Below, in pieces: positions 5,568 to 13,318 of a stretch of DNA of 13,677 nt (positions are counted from its first letter, which is position 1; each line of letters opens with the position of its first letter). Source of the stretch: Deltaproteobacteria bacterium (lineage in GTDB: Bacteria; Desulfobacterota; Desulfarculia; Adiutricales; Adiutricaceae); NCBI GenBank assembly GCA_031277995.1, contig JAITLH010000049.1, positions 1 through 13,677 of the forward strand. Direction: 5' to 3'. Under the pieces are notes generated by a model. That model did not search any database, was not told the origin of the DNA, and saw only the letters and a program-made list of their open reading frames with translations. Made by a program: the position numbers and the translations under genes.

Positions 5568-6578
5568 GGCAAAAAAGATCCTTCCTCGCCCAGGTTAGAC
5601 GCCGAACTTCTCCTTAGCCGCGTCCTAAAGCTTAACCGGGTCAACCTATACGTAAACTTTGAGCGGGTCTTGACACCCCAGGAAATAAACGCTTATAGGG
5701 GATTGATCCGCCGAAGGGGCAACCACGAACCCGTGGCCTACATCCTGGGTCACAAGGCCTTTTATAACCTCGATCTCAAGGTTACCCCGGCCACCTTAAT
5801 TCCCAGGCCGGAAACGGAACACTTGGTTGACGAGGCCCTAAGGCTTCTTAGAAAGGGCACCCGGGACGAGAAAAAACCCTCCGAAGGTCTTGACACCATT
5901 CAAAACGTGGACGATGAGCTTGAAGAGAGCCGGGAAGATGTTTTGGACGAGAACGTTTTAGACCCCCAGGCCGAACCTTTGGAATCCCCCAAGGCCAAAA
6001 AGCTCTCTCCCAGCGCCAGCGCCCCTGAGGCGACCAAGGAAGAGGCCATCGAAGATCTTGGCGAGCTTTTGGTAGCCGACATCGGAACCGGATCCGGGGC
6101 CATCGCCTTGGCCATTCTAGCTTCCCACCCCAGGGTAAAAGTCGTGGCCTCGGACGTTAGCCCCGAGGCCTTAAAGGTGGCCGAGGAAAACGCCAAAATT
6201 CTTAACCTTCAAGATCGGGTGTTCTTCTGCCAGGGCAATCTAGCCCAACCGCTGACCGGAATAGTTTTTGACGTCATCTGCGCCAATCTTCCCTACATCC
6301 CAGACGCCCATATGGCCACGCTCGCCCCGGACGTCGGTAACTTTGAGCCCGAACTGGCCCTAAAAGGCGGCCCGGACGGCCTGGATTTCATCTCGGCCCT
6401 AATCGCCACCGTCAAACCTCACCTTAAACCCGGGGGCCATCTACTTTTGGAGATCTGGCCCGATACCGTCCCCAAACTTAAAGAACTCACCCAAGCCGCC
6501 GGCTTAATCGCCTTGGAACCCCTCCTGGACTATTCCTCAAAGGCCAGAATATTCGTGGCCAAAAACCCCGCCTCCTAA
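5511..6578 (+). CDS. prmC: Release factor glutamine methyltransferase PrmC with acidic insert
   Basis: PrmC uses S-adenosylmethionine to methylate the GGQ glutamine of RF1 and RF2. The N-terminal helical domain spans residues 1-90 and is followed by LIPRPETEHLVDEAL (96-110). The methyltransferase domain has the SAM loop VADIGTGSGAIAL (188-200), an acidic strand end at 214-216 (SDV) and the catalytic NLPYIPD at 259-265. Most PrmC proteins have NPPY; NLPY keeps Asn, Pro and Tyr. Length is 355 against about 280-290 usual. The excess is an acidic, Pro/Ser-rich insert at about 115-182, between the two domains, probably disordered. The start at 5511 gives a full N-terminal domain. No Shine-Dalgarno is evident, but the ATG overlaps the TGA of the 40-codon ORF (ATGTCTGA), so translation may be coupled to upstream reading. 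Confidence 0.95.
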   Translation: MSERTWTVSEILATTTEFLGKKDPSSPRLDAELLLSRVLKLNRVNLYVNFERVLTPQEINAYRGLIRRRGNHEPVAYILGHKAFYNLDLKVTPATLIPRPETEHLVDEALRLLRKGTRDEKKPSEGLDTIQNVDDELEESREDVLDENVLDPQAEPLESPKAKKLSPSASAPEATKEEAIEDLGELLVADIGTGSGAIALAILASHPRVKVVASDVSPEALKVAEENAKILNLQDRVFFCQGNLAQPLTGIVFDVICANLPYIPDAHMATLAPDVGNFEPELALKGGPDGLDFISALIATVKPHLKPGGHLLLEIWPDTVPKLKELTQAAGLIALEPLLDYSSKARIFVAKNPAS

Positions 6579-6603
6579 AAATACCTTACCCCATAAGCCT
6601 TAA

Positions 6604-6642
6604 CGAGTTTTGGCCGCCCCTTCGCCGGAACTCGGTTTTTTT
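6604..6642 (+). terminator. Intrinsic terminator after prmC
   Basis: CGAGTT (6604-6609) pairs with AACTCG (6629-6634). Two U-G pairs and GGC/GCC (6612-6614 with 6624-6626) extend it to 11 pairs around a nine-base loop. Seven T (6636-6642) follow after one G. It begins 26 bases past the prmC stop and closes the block. Confidence 0.85.
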
Positions 6643-6842
6643 ACCGCCCGGCTTGTCCCGTAATGGCCAAAAACTTCGCAAATAACCCTTTGGGCCTTCG
6701 CCTTGGTTATTCGCGAACGGTTCCATTTCAAGCCAAGCGGCTTGGCCAAGCGGCTTGGCCAAGTCGCTTGGCCAGAAAGACGGCCAAGTCGTTTGGATTC
6801 TTTCAAAAACGGCCGAGAAAACCGCGGCGGCCACCAAACTTC
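6643..6842. repeat. Intergenic inverted repeat and 13-bp triple repeat
   Basis: Two structures occupy the gap after prmC. TTCGCAAATAACC (6675-6687) and GGTTATTCGCGAA (6705-6717) are inverted with one mismatch around a 17-base loop. AAGCGGCTTGGCC is repeated at 6735-6747 and 6748-6760, with a third copy AAGTCGCTTGGCC at 6761-6773 and a degenerate AAGTCGTTTGG near 6786. Each 13-bp unit is itself nearly palindromic. Two overlapping open frames on opposite strands here come from these repeats and are not convincing genes. Confidence 0.65.
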
Positions 6843-6871
6843 TTTACCCAGGTCTCGGTTTAAAGTATAAT
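6843..6871 (+). promoter_or_regulatory. Sigma70-type promoter for the secreted-protein gene
   Basis: TTTACC (6843-6848, four of six matches) is separated by 17 bases from a perfect TATAAT (6866-6871). Transcription would start near 6878, about 140 bases before the ATG at 7021. Confidence 0.6.
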
Positions 6872-7020
6872 TTTTTCTAGGCTTTGGAATCTTTAAAAAG
6901 GCTCGCGCGTTCCCTGAACTTGCCTTTTGGCCGATGGCCTGGGTGGGGTGTCCGCGGCGGAACTTTTCAATCGCGAGAATGAAATTTGTAAAGATCCTAA
7001 AAAAATCTAAAGGACTGCCT

Positions 7021-7614
7021 ATGAGGATTATAACGGCCTTATTTCTTCTTTTTTTCTTTTTTACTCCCGCTTTAAGCGCTCAAAATATCAATTCCTGGAA
7101 GTCTTTTAACACAAAAAACGAGCCCAAAGCCCAAGGGCTAAACGTTACCTTCAAATACCCACCAACTTTCTCGCGTTCGCCGGGAGCCAAGGGCATCAGC
7201 TTTGTGGAATTTTCCCTGCTCGACTATGAACATGGTTACGGCTCCTATATCTCAATGGCGACACTGGACATGCCTCCCAAATTTGTCGATGGCCTGCTGA
7301 AAACCACTTCCGGGCAATGGTCCGAGGAGATGGTGGACGCGTTTTGCGCGGATTCCATGGCCCATCTCGATGGCGCCCAAAGTTATACCACGTCCTTTTA
7401 TAAAGGTTATCCAGTTTGTGATTTCAACATTATTCAACATGACATCATGCCTTCAGGAGAATATAGATTCATTAAACTTAGGTATATAATATACAATTAC
7501 AAACTTATATCTGCTCAATATGGAAATGTAATTGTAGATTTAAAATCTAATAAGTTTAATTCAAACGTAAAAGAAGAATGTGAGCCATTTTATAATTCCA
7601 TAGAGCTAAATTAA
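7021..7614 (+). CDS. Small secreted protein of unknown function
   Basis: I chose ATG 7021 over the longer frame from 6934 because AAAGGA lies six bases upstream of it and because it begins directly with a signal peptide: MRIITALFLLFFFFTPALSA, cleavage after residue 20. The mature part is about 177 residues, soluble in character, with no further membrane segment and three cysteines (in AFCAD, PVCDF and EECEPF). I do not recognise a family. Base composition changes within the gene: the first two thirds resemble the neighbouring genes, while from about 7440 to the stop it becomes strongly AT-rich (codons such as ATA, AAA and AAT dominate). That suggests a mosaic gene or relaxed selection. It is monocistronic, with its own promoter and a terminator at 7674-7700. 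Confidence 0.8.
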   Translation: MRIITALFLLFFFFTPALSAQNINSWKSFNTKNEPKAQGLNVTFKYPPTFSRSPGAKGISFVEFSLLDYEHGYGSYISMATLDMPPKFVDGLLKTTSGQWSEEMVDAFCADSMAHLDGAQSYTTSFYKGYPVCDFNIIQHDIMPSGEYRFIKLRYIIYNYKLISAQYGNVIVDLKSNKFNSNVKEECEPFYNSIELN

Positions 7615-7673
7615 AACCTCCCCTGAAAAACCCTATCTTCGCGCCCGCCCTCGGCTTCTTAGGCCTCAAGCCC

Positions 7674-7700
7674 GGCCGGGGGTCCCTCGCGGCCTTTTTT
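7674..7700 (+). terminator. Intrinsic terminator after the secreted-protein gene
   Basis: GGCCG (7674-7678) pairs with CGGCC (7690-7694), with possible GGG/CCC pairing inside, and six T follow (7695-7700). It lies 60 bases past the stop. Confidence 0.65.
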
Positions 7701-8405
7701 CTACTCCCCAAAATTTTTTGGCTGGGCCATGACGTTGACCATAGGCGGTTTGGGATAAGCCAAACCGCTTGGCCAAAAAAAGTTACCCTGGGCTAGGCCA
7801 AAAAACTCCCTCCACCCCAAATATCCCCAATGGTTAATACATATAGGCGACTTTTGCCCTTGGCCCGCTATTTGCGAAGTATTCGCCGGGGCGCCCTTAG
7901 GGCCGTTTATGGCCGCGGGTTTTTATGGGGCCAGGAAAAACGCGCCGACTTGGCCTAGCCGGAGAGGGTTTTTTTTACCGGCCGGGAGCGGTGGGATATG
8001 GTTTTTGGGCTAGGCCGGAGGGCGATTGGTTAAGGCCGGCTTGGTTAAGGCCGGCTTGGGGCTTAGGGGGAGCGGAGCTGGGCGGAGGGTAATTTCGCGG
8101 GTTTGGATATTTTCTTGTCAGCCTATGTCTTATTATGATATAGTAAATGACTGAATTTTAGTCAACATTGCGATATTAAATATTGCCTTAAATGAACTAT
8201 CACCGTAAATTAATACTTAAATAAATTAATTTAACAGTTTTCAATCGAATCGAAACAAGCCCAAAACTTGTCCTTTATCGCGAATATTAGTTAAGGGAAA
8301 TTTTTTATCAGAAATTTTTATTTTAAGGCAGATTTTAGCTAGCTTAATTACTTAATTTAGTCATCTTTATTTTCTAATAGTTATTTTATATACTCAAGGT
8401 TTTTC
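7701..8405. other. Non-coding gap: GGCC-rich first half, AT-rich second half
   Basis: No gene is supported here. The first 400 bases hold an 11-bp hairpin (7743-7770: GCGGTTTGG, loop GATAAG, CCAAACCGC plus two flanking pairs), a spaced inverted repeat GGCCTAGCC (7952-7960) / GGCTAGGCC (8008-8016), and a 15-bp direct repeat TTGGTTAAGGCCGGC (8026-8040, 8041-8055) followed by TTGG. Composition switches abruptly near 8105 to AT-rich DNA, which contains the promoter of the next gene and its roughly 255-base leader. Confidence 0.6.
8115..8144 (+). promoter_or_regulatory. Probable sigma70 promoter of the TPR-epimerase operon
   Basis: TTGTCA (8115-8120) and TATAGT (8139-8144) each match five of six consensus bases, with an 18-base spacer. 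An imperfect inverted repeat near 8169-8185 (GCGATATTAAATATTGC) just downstream could be an operator, but this is speculative. Confidence 0.5.
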
Positions 8406-11375
8406 GTGTCCCGATCTTATTTTTCTAAAGTAAGAAAATTATTTGGCTGGGAGCCGGGTGGCGTCAGGGCTCTAGCGGCCGGGGGCTCGTTTCGCCCAAA
8501 ATTTGTAACCATGGGCTTGGTCGCCCTGGCCCTAACCCTGGCCCTGGCCTGGGCTTTGGTTTTGGCCCCGGCCGATAGGGCTTTAGGGGCCGCCCCGGAG
8601 GCGGCCCCTAAAGCGGCGCCGGAGGGAAAAGCCAGCGATGGGACCTCCAGGGCCGCGAGGGCGGCCATGATGGGGGCCAAGGGGGAGAGGAGTAAGCCGT
8701 CGGCGGCGCTCATGAGCTGTTTAACGGACGACGAACTGCTTTCGGCGGGAGAGGAGGCTCTTAGCCGCGGGTATGTCGAGCGGCTCGATAAGGTTTTGGT
8801 CTTGTGTTACCAAGCCGGGTATGAAAACCCGGAGATACCCGAGATTTGGAAGCGGCTTGGCGTATTGGCCGAAAGCAAAAGCTTTTTCGTAACCGACTTA
8901 AAGGAAAGGCTTGATTTGATGGACGAGGCGGCCGGGCACTTTAGTCACTCGGCCAGGCTTGAGTTTGAGCGATCGAACTGGGAATTTTTGGAATCCGACG
9001 AGGGCGAAAAAAGGGTAATTTTAACCGACCCCTTTTTGGCCGATCTGATTTGGCTGGGCCGCTTAAGGCGCGACGAAGTGACCATGGCCGAGATATATCA
9101 GAGGCACGCGGCGGAAAACTTGGACCCCAGCCATAGGCCGGAATTTTGGAAAGAAAGGGCGCTTTTTATCCAAGCCAAAAGGGACATGGCCAAACAGGAT
9201 ACGGAGATTGGCGAAGCCCGGGAGGACTTTAAAAATTTGTGGGCCACCATGCCGCAGGAAGTGCCGTGGCGAAGTTTGGCGGATAAGTTTGGGCCCCAAA
9301 AAATCAAAAAGATCGAAGTTTTGGAAGCCTGGGCGGCCGGGCTCATCGCCATAGCCAACCAAAGGGAAAACAAGGATGAAAGCCAGGCCTTGTTTATGGA
9401 AGCCTTGGAACTTTATAAGCTGGCCTTAAAAATGCCCCTGGATCTTTTTGAGTTTACCGCCCTAACTAACGAACTCGACCAAGGGGATCTCCTGGCCCCG
9501 GATAACGATTCCCTTTTGGCCCTCTGGGGCTTAAAGGACAGCGTCTATCAGCTCATCATTAAAAAATTTCCCCATGACCCATCTTTTTGGGCCGCCTGGG
9601 GCCGGGACTATTACGCCAGATCCTCGCGCCAAAGCGATTACCGCGTCTGGCATAGCTATTTTCAGATAGCCGGCCAAAAATTTCAAAGCTACGTTGACAA
9701 AAGTCCCAAACCCGACCAAGCCCTGGCCGAGTGGGCCGGCCTTTTGGAACAAAAAACTTATCCCGATCTGGCCTACCTAAATCTCCTGGATTCCGAAGAT
9801 CGCTTGCTTAGGATCAACGTGGTTTTGGAACTGGCCAAGGATAAGTATCTGGCCGCCATGGAAATTGACCCGGACCGCCTAAGTTACATAAAATCGGTCT
9901 CCCGCGTCCTTCTTAAACTGGCCACCTTTAAAGCCGGGACGGAGTTTGTCGATCTTCTGGACGAATCGAACCGCCTGGCCATTAGGGCCATAAGCCGCGA
10001 CCCCAATACGCCCGGCTCTTGGCTGGAAAGGGGCCACGATTTTTTAACCTTCATGGAATTGGGGACCCCGGACGCGGAGGCTAAAAACCGCCTAACCGCC
10101 GAGGCTTTTTCGGCCTTTTATCAATACCTTCTGTCAAACTCCGGACAGGTCGATAACCTAAGAAAGGTCGCCGACCGGGTTTGGCGGGCCTCGGAAAACT
10201 CCCCCGGCCTTAGGCCCCAGGGCTTTCGCCTTTTGGTCGAAATTTGCCAAAGGCTAATCTCCATAGAACCCAGGGAACCCGATTACCGTTTCGCCCTGGG
10301 CCTATCGCTCTATTCGATACTGGCCACGACTCCCGACTGGCCCGACGATCTCGCCTTTTCCGATTCCCTATCGGCCAGGGAAGCTTTTGAAAAGGCCCTG
10401 GTTAACTTCGAAACCGGCTTGGGGCTTCTCTCGGAACTGGAAAGGGACGCCCCCTCCCCGGTAACCTTGGGCTTAAGGTCAAACCAAACGCCCCTCCCCC
10501 GGGCCTGGGGTTACGCCAATACGGAAGACCGGGGGTTTTTATCCATCGATCCCGGTCCCGGGGCCATTCTCCTTTCGGCCGGTTTTCAAGAGCGCTTTGG
10601 GACCAAGGTCAAGATGGAACTAAGCCGCCTAGTGACCGCGGCCAAACCAGAACTCCTCCCGGCCTGGTACCAATACCGCCTGGCCGCCCTCTTTCGCCGC
10701 GTGGCCGCCTCGTGCTACCCCACGGACATTGACCAAATGGCCTTTTTTAGGCTATCTAACCAATACCTGACCTCGGCCCTAAAAGCCCTGCCCGTCGGCG
10801 ATGGGGACGGCTTTAAACCAAGCGGGCACTTAATCGAGTATGCCTCAAACGAATTAACCCTCGCCCCGGCGGAGCCTCAGACAAATCCAGAGGCTAGGCC
10901 CGGGGCTAAGCCAGAAGCTAGGCCAGGGGCTAACCCAGGGGTTAGCTCTGAGCCTAGCCAAAATCAAGGCCCGCTCCCTGATTCGAACGGCCCCGCCCTG
11001 GGGGCGAGTCCTAGCCGGGGTGGGGGCGTCAATTCCAGCCCAAGTTTACGGGCCTTGATCTTGGCCGAGCAGGGCTTGCTTTTTTCGGAGATGAGTCTTT
11101 TGGTCAAAAAAGATAGGGAGTTTTTGCTCGAGTCGGGGCGGATTTGTTGGGACTTGGCCGAAAGCGACAGCCCGGGCTCGAGCAGGTATTCCCGGGCCAG
11201 GTGGGCGGCCTGGAGTAACGACCCCGAGGTTTTGATTCCTTTCCTGGCCCACGGCGTTAACGAACAGACCAATCTCTTTTGGCCCTCTTTGAGCGAAGCC
11301 AAACTGGAACCGGCCTTTAGGGATCTTATTGACCAGCACTGGTTTAAAACCGCATGGTTTGGTTACAGCCGCTAG
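8406..11375 (+). CDS. Exported TPR-like alpha-solenoid protein, 989 residues
   Basis: The start is GTG 8406 with AAGG six bases upstream. An internal ATG at 8511 would leave a hydrophobic segment without its basic N-region. Residues 33-55 form one hydrophobic helix after a basic stretch (through RPKF), followed by an Ala/Pro-rich segment. It is either a long signal peptide (possible cleavage near LGA, residue 62) or a membrane anchor with the rest in the periplasm. Residues 105-815 are almost entirely helical, with TPR-like units such as AFMEALELYKLAL-type pairs, DPSFWAAWGRDYY and DPNTPGSWLERG. A Pro/Ala/Gly linker (820-882) with PEARPGA repeats leads to a final helical domain (883-989). Such proteins usually scaffold envelope complexes. 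The partner is unknown and I do not recognise a named family. The epimerase gene follows after 19 bases, so they probably form an operon. Confidence 0.85.
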   Translation: MSRSYFSKVRKLFGWEPGGVRALAAGGSFRPKFVTMGLVALALTLALAWALVLAPADRALGAAPEAAPKAAPEGKASDGTSRAARAAMMGAKGERSKPSAALMSCLTDDELLSAGEEALSRGYVERLDKVLVLCYQAGYENPEIPEIWKRLGVLAESKSFFVTDLKERLDLMDEAAGHFSHSARLEFERSNWEFLESDEGEKRVILTDPFLADLIWLGRLRRDEVTMAEIYQRHAAENLDPSHRPEFWKERALFIQAKRDMAKQDTEIGEAREDFKNLWATMPQEVPWRSLADKFGPQKIKKIEVLEAWAAGLIAIANQRENKDESQALFMEALELYKLALKMPLDLFEFTALTNELDQGDLLAPDNDSLLALWGLKDSVYQLIIKKFPHDPSFWAAWGRDYYARSSRQSDYRVWHSYFQIAGQKFQSYVDKSPKPDQALAEWAGLLEQKTYPDLAYLNLLDSEDRLLRINVVLELAKDKYLAAMEIDPDRLSYIKSVSRVLLKLATFKAGTEFVDLLDESNRLAIRAISRDPNTPGSWLERGHDFLTFMELGTPDAEAKNRLTAEAFSAFYQYLLSNSGQVDNLRKVADRVWRASENSPGLRPQGFRLLVEICQRLISIEPREPDYRFALGLSLYSILATTPDWPDDLAFSDSLSAREAFEKALVNFETGLGLLSELERDAPSPVTLGLRSNQTPLPRAWGYANTEDRGFLSIDPGPGAILLSAGFQERFGTKVKMELSRLVTAAKPELLPAWYQYRLAALFRRVAASCYPTDIDQMAFFRLSNQYLTSALKALPVGDGDGFKPSGHLIEYASNELTLAPAEPQTNPEARPGAKPEARPGANPGVSSEPSQNQGPLPDSNGPALGASPSRGGGVNSSPSLRALILAEQGLLFSEMSLLVKKDREFLLESGRICWDLAESDSPGSSRYSRARWAAWSNDPEVLIPFLAHGVNEQTNLFWPSLSEAKLEPAFRDLIDQHWFKTAWFGYSR
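10887..10946 (+). repeat. 24-bp in-frame tandem repeat in the TPR-protein linker
   Basis: Two 24-bp units (10887-10910 and 10911-10934) differ at only three positions and encode PEARPGAK and PEARPGAN. A partial third unit (10935-10946) encodes PGVS. The unit length is a multiple of three, so copy-number change would keep the frame and alter only linker length. Confidence 0.8.
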
Positions 11376-11394
11376 TAAGGGTGGGGAGGCCTAC

Positions 11395-12342
11395 TTGTCC
11401 GTTTTTAAAAAAGACAAACTTGACGCTCCGGTCTTGGTGACGGGCGGGGCCGGCTTTATAGGTTCCCACCTGGTCGAGGCGCTGGTAAACGATGGGGTCA
11501 GGGTTTTGGTGATCGATAACCTTAGCGGGGGAAAGATGGCCAATTTGTCCAAGGTGGTTGGCCAAATCGAATTTTTTGAAGGCGACATAAGGGATCGAGA
11601 CCTTTTGGAAAAATTACTTCGGGGCGTGGGGGTGGTTTTTCACTTGGCGGCCATGTCATCGGTTCCCCGGAGCCAGTTGGAACCCTCGCTGTGCCTTGAC
11701 GTAAACGGCCAAGGCACCCTAAACGTCATGGAACTGGCCGCGAAATTTGGCGTCAAAAGGCTGGTCTACGCTTCTTCCAGCGCCGTGTACGGCACGGTGC
11801 CCGCCCCGCACCAAGAAGATCTGCCCCCAAGTCCCGACAGCCCCTACGCCGCCGTAAAACTTTTGGGCGAACATCTGGGCCGTTATTTTAACGAATCGAT
11901 GGGCTTGGTCACGGTCAGTTTGAGGTTTTTTAACGTCTACGGGCCCAGGCAAACGGCCACCGGTTCCGACGCCGGGGTCATACCAATTTTTTTTGAGGCC
12001 CTAAAAAACAACGAAACGCCCATCATTTACGGAGACGGACGGCAAACCCGAGATTTTATCCACGTGGCCGACGTGGTTAGGGCCATAATCCTGGCCGCCC
12101 AAGTTAAGGAGCCCAGCCAAACCGTCTTTAACGTTGGGACCGGCCGGGAAGGCACGATCTTGGAACTTCTTAGCCTAATAAAGGAGCGTTTTCCGGGAAC
12201 CCCGCCGCCCGCCCATCTCCCGGCCCGCTTGGGCGATCCCGTCCAATCGGTGGCCATCATGGAAAAAGCCCGAGAAATCCTAAACTTTCAAGCCCAAGTC
12301 GAGCTTAGAAATGGTCTTGACGATCTTTGGCCATCTTTGTAA
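11395..12342 (+). CDS. NAD-dependent nucleotide-sugar epimerase/dehydratase (extended SDR, GalE-like)
   Basis: I place the start at TTG 11395, because GGGGAGG (11383-11389) lies five bases upstream and it follows the TPR-protein stop by 19 bases. The frame extends back to ATG 11329, but that would overlap the previous gene and has no better signal. The 315-residue product opens with the Rossmann motif VTGGAGFIGSHL (GGAGFIG at 17-23). The catalytic residues of extended SDRs follow: SSS at 127-129 and YAAVK at 151-155. LRFFNVYGPRQ (176-186) and RDFIHVADVV (219-228) are typical of UDP-glucose or UDP-GlcNAc 4-epimerases. It acts in the cytoplasm and probably provides sugars for lipopolysaccharide, capsule or protein glycans. 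The exact substrate cannot be read from the sequence. No other glycan genes are in the window. Confidence 0.9.
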   Translation: MSVFKKDKLDAPVLVTGGAGFIGSHLVEALVNDGVRVLVIDNLSGGKMANLSKVVGQIEFFEGDIRDRDLLEKLLRGVGVVFHLAAMSSVPRSQLEPSLCLDVNGQGTLNVMELAAKFGVKRLVYASSSAVYGTVPAPHQEDLPPSPDSPYAAVKLLGEHLGRYFNESMGLVTVSLRFFNVYGPRQTATGSDAGVIPIFFEALKNNETPIIYGDGRQTRDFIHVADVVRAIILAAQVKEPSQTVFNVGTGREGTILELLSLIKERFPGTPPPAHLPARLGDPVQSVAIMEKAREILNFQAQVELRNGLDDLWPSL

Positions 12343-12373
12343 TATACTTTTGAAGATATTGTTTTAAAAAAAA

Positions 12374-12486
12374 AGATCGGGGACTTAACTTTCTCGGCTC
12401 CGGAGCCGATAAGTATAAATGATAGCCCCATAGCGGTGGTCAGGTCTTGAGTTAGGCCACCTTGAAGCTAGTTTCTGTCCCGATTT
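12374..12486 (+). ncRNA. Candidate branched RNA structure downstream of the epimerase gene
   Basis: ATCGGGGAC (12376-12384) and GTCCCGAT (12477-12484) close a stem with one bulged G, extendable by two pairs. Within it are a TCGGCT-CCGG-AGCCGA hairpin (12394-12409) and GGTGGTC / GGCCACC (12435-12441 with 12455-12461, one G-U). The result is a three-way junction starting 31 bases after the epimerase stop. No known RNA family was recognised. It could be a 3' UTR structure or an independent RNA. Confidence 0.35.
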
Positions 12487-13112
12487 ATTTACCAAAGGCG
12501 AAAAAGTTACCCGTTGGCCAGGGGGATTTTGGCGGTCGGTCAAAATAGCCCCACGGCGCCCCCGGAGACCCAGAAAGGACCCAAATACCCACGCCGACGC
12601 ACTGGAGGGCCTCCACGGGCTTATATGACCCTTTAAAACGCGAGTTTTGAGGGGGCCTGATCCCCCCACTGGGGGGCTCTGGCTAGGAGCGGATTCACCC
12701 TAGGATCGGATTTTGGGGGCCAAAAATTTTTGGCCAGCCGGGCCAACCGGAGCGGCCCATTGATTTGGTCAAATTAATGGGCCTAGGGAACGGTAAAATT
12801 GTGGTAAAAATTTTTTTGGGTAGCCTTTTGGTCAATTGAATTTGAATATCTCAAGAAAGGTTATTTAAGAATAGATGTTTTTTAGCTTAAATTTTCCATG
12901 TTAGTTAAAAACGAAAATTAGTCTCTAAAAATTAGCCTTATGGCTAATTGGTTTATCCTTCGGTAAGGGTTTGGGTTTATCGCGATTGGGCTTATGGAAG
13001 CGATTAAAAATCAAGGTCTTTGTTGGCGCGGTTTGGGACAAGGGCAAACTAACCATGGTTACTTTGGGGTTTTTCTCCAGGCGTCAAAAAATTCGACTTG
13101 GCAATAAAACGA
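12487..13112. other. Hairpin-rich non-coding stretch
   Basis: No gene is supported; open frames here on either strand lack start signals and protein-like composition. Stem-loops are unusually dense: ATTTTG/CAAAAT extended by GGGG/CCCC (12522-12552), AAAAC-GCGA-GTTTT (12636-12649), CCCCCC-ACT-GGGGGG (12662-12676), the palindrome GGCCAAAAATTTTTGGCC (12718-12735), a 12-bp stem with GGTC loop (12755-12782), AATTAGCC-TTAT-GGCTAATT (12930-12949) and the palindrome TAACCATGGTTA (13050-13061). None has an adjacent T-tract, so none is a clear terminator. Confidence 0.55.
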
Positions 13113-13141
13113 TTGACAGCAGGCCTGAGGCGCCTTATAAT
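13113..13141 (+). promoter_or_regulatory. Perfect-consensus sigma70 promoter
   Basis: TTGACA (13113-13118), exactly 17 bases, then TATAAT (13136-13141). Both hexamers and the spacing match the ideal consensus. Transcription should start near 13148. No ORF with a Shine-Dalgarno follows within 300 bases. Confidence 0.8.
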
Positions 13142-13147
13142 GCCTTC

Positions 13148-13318
13148 AACATGGGTTTTTGTCCTTAATATATTTCTAAGCTTCCATTGATCCAACTTCG
13201 GAAGACCTATGGTCAGTAATTTCTGGTCTATAATAGTTCATTTTCCAAGCGCGCCTAATCGACTTTGTCCCACATGGCCTTCCCTGGCACTCCCAAGCCG
13301 ATATCGCTTGGTTTTTTT
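13148..13318 (+). ncRNA. Candidate small RNA of about 170 nt
   Basis: A perfect-consensus promoter ends at 13141 and a strong intrinsic terminator ends at 13318. Between them there is no credible coding sequence: only a five-codon ATG frame, and a 22-codon frame from 13274 that reads through the terminator. Small internal hairpins include CTTCC/GGAAG (13182-13205 region) and GACC-TAT-GGTC (13204-13214). The 3' arm of the terminator (CGCTTGG, 13305-13311) can also pair with CCAAGCG at 13245-13251, an alternative fold that would disrupt termination. It does not match the 6S, SRP, tmRNA or RNase P patterns I know. It could instead be a terminated leader of the gene starting at 13654. Confidence 0.55.
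13293..13318 (+). terminator. Strong intrinsic terminator
   Basis: CCAAGC (13293-13298) pairs with GCTTGG (13306-13311) around a seven-base loop, followed at once by seven T (13312-13318). More T-rich sequence continues after GC. Confidence 0.85.

Noticed and set aside
6586..6863. Overlapping ORFs on both strands between prmC and the secreted-protein gene
   Set aside because: They are produced by the terminator and the 13-bp repeat array, lack ribosome sites and have low-complexity products.
6934..7020. Longer N-terminus for the secreted protein (start at 6934)
   Set aside because: It would bury the signal peptide behind 29 residues, and the ATG at 7021 has a proper Shine-Dalgarno.
11329..11394. 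ATG 11329 as start of the epimerase
   Set aside because: It overlaps the TPR gene and has no better signal, whereas TTG 11395 has GGGGAGG at ideal spacing and gives a normal N-terminus.
12435..12461. SRP RNA core, because of GGTCAGGTC
   Set aside because: The conserved GGAAG tetraloop and AGCAGCC asymmetric loop partner are absent.
12385..12669. 94-codon minus-strand ORF
   Set aside because: It is rich in Arg, Ser and Pro with no ribosome site, and it overlaps several strong hairpins. It is probably chance in GC-rich non-coding DNA.
12971..13168. 65-codon plus-strand ORF
   Set aside because: It needs a TTG start without a Shine-Dalgarno and runs through the consensus promoter at 13113-13141.
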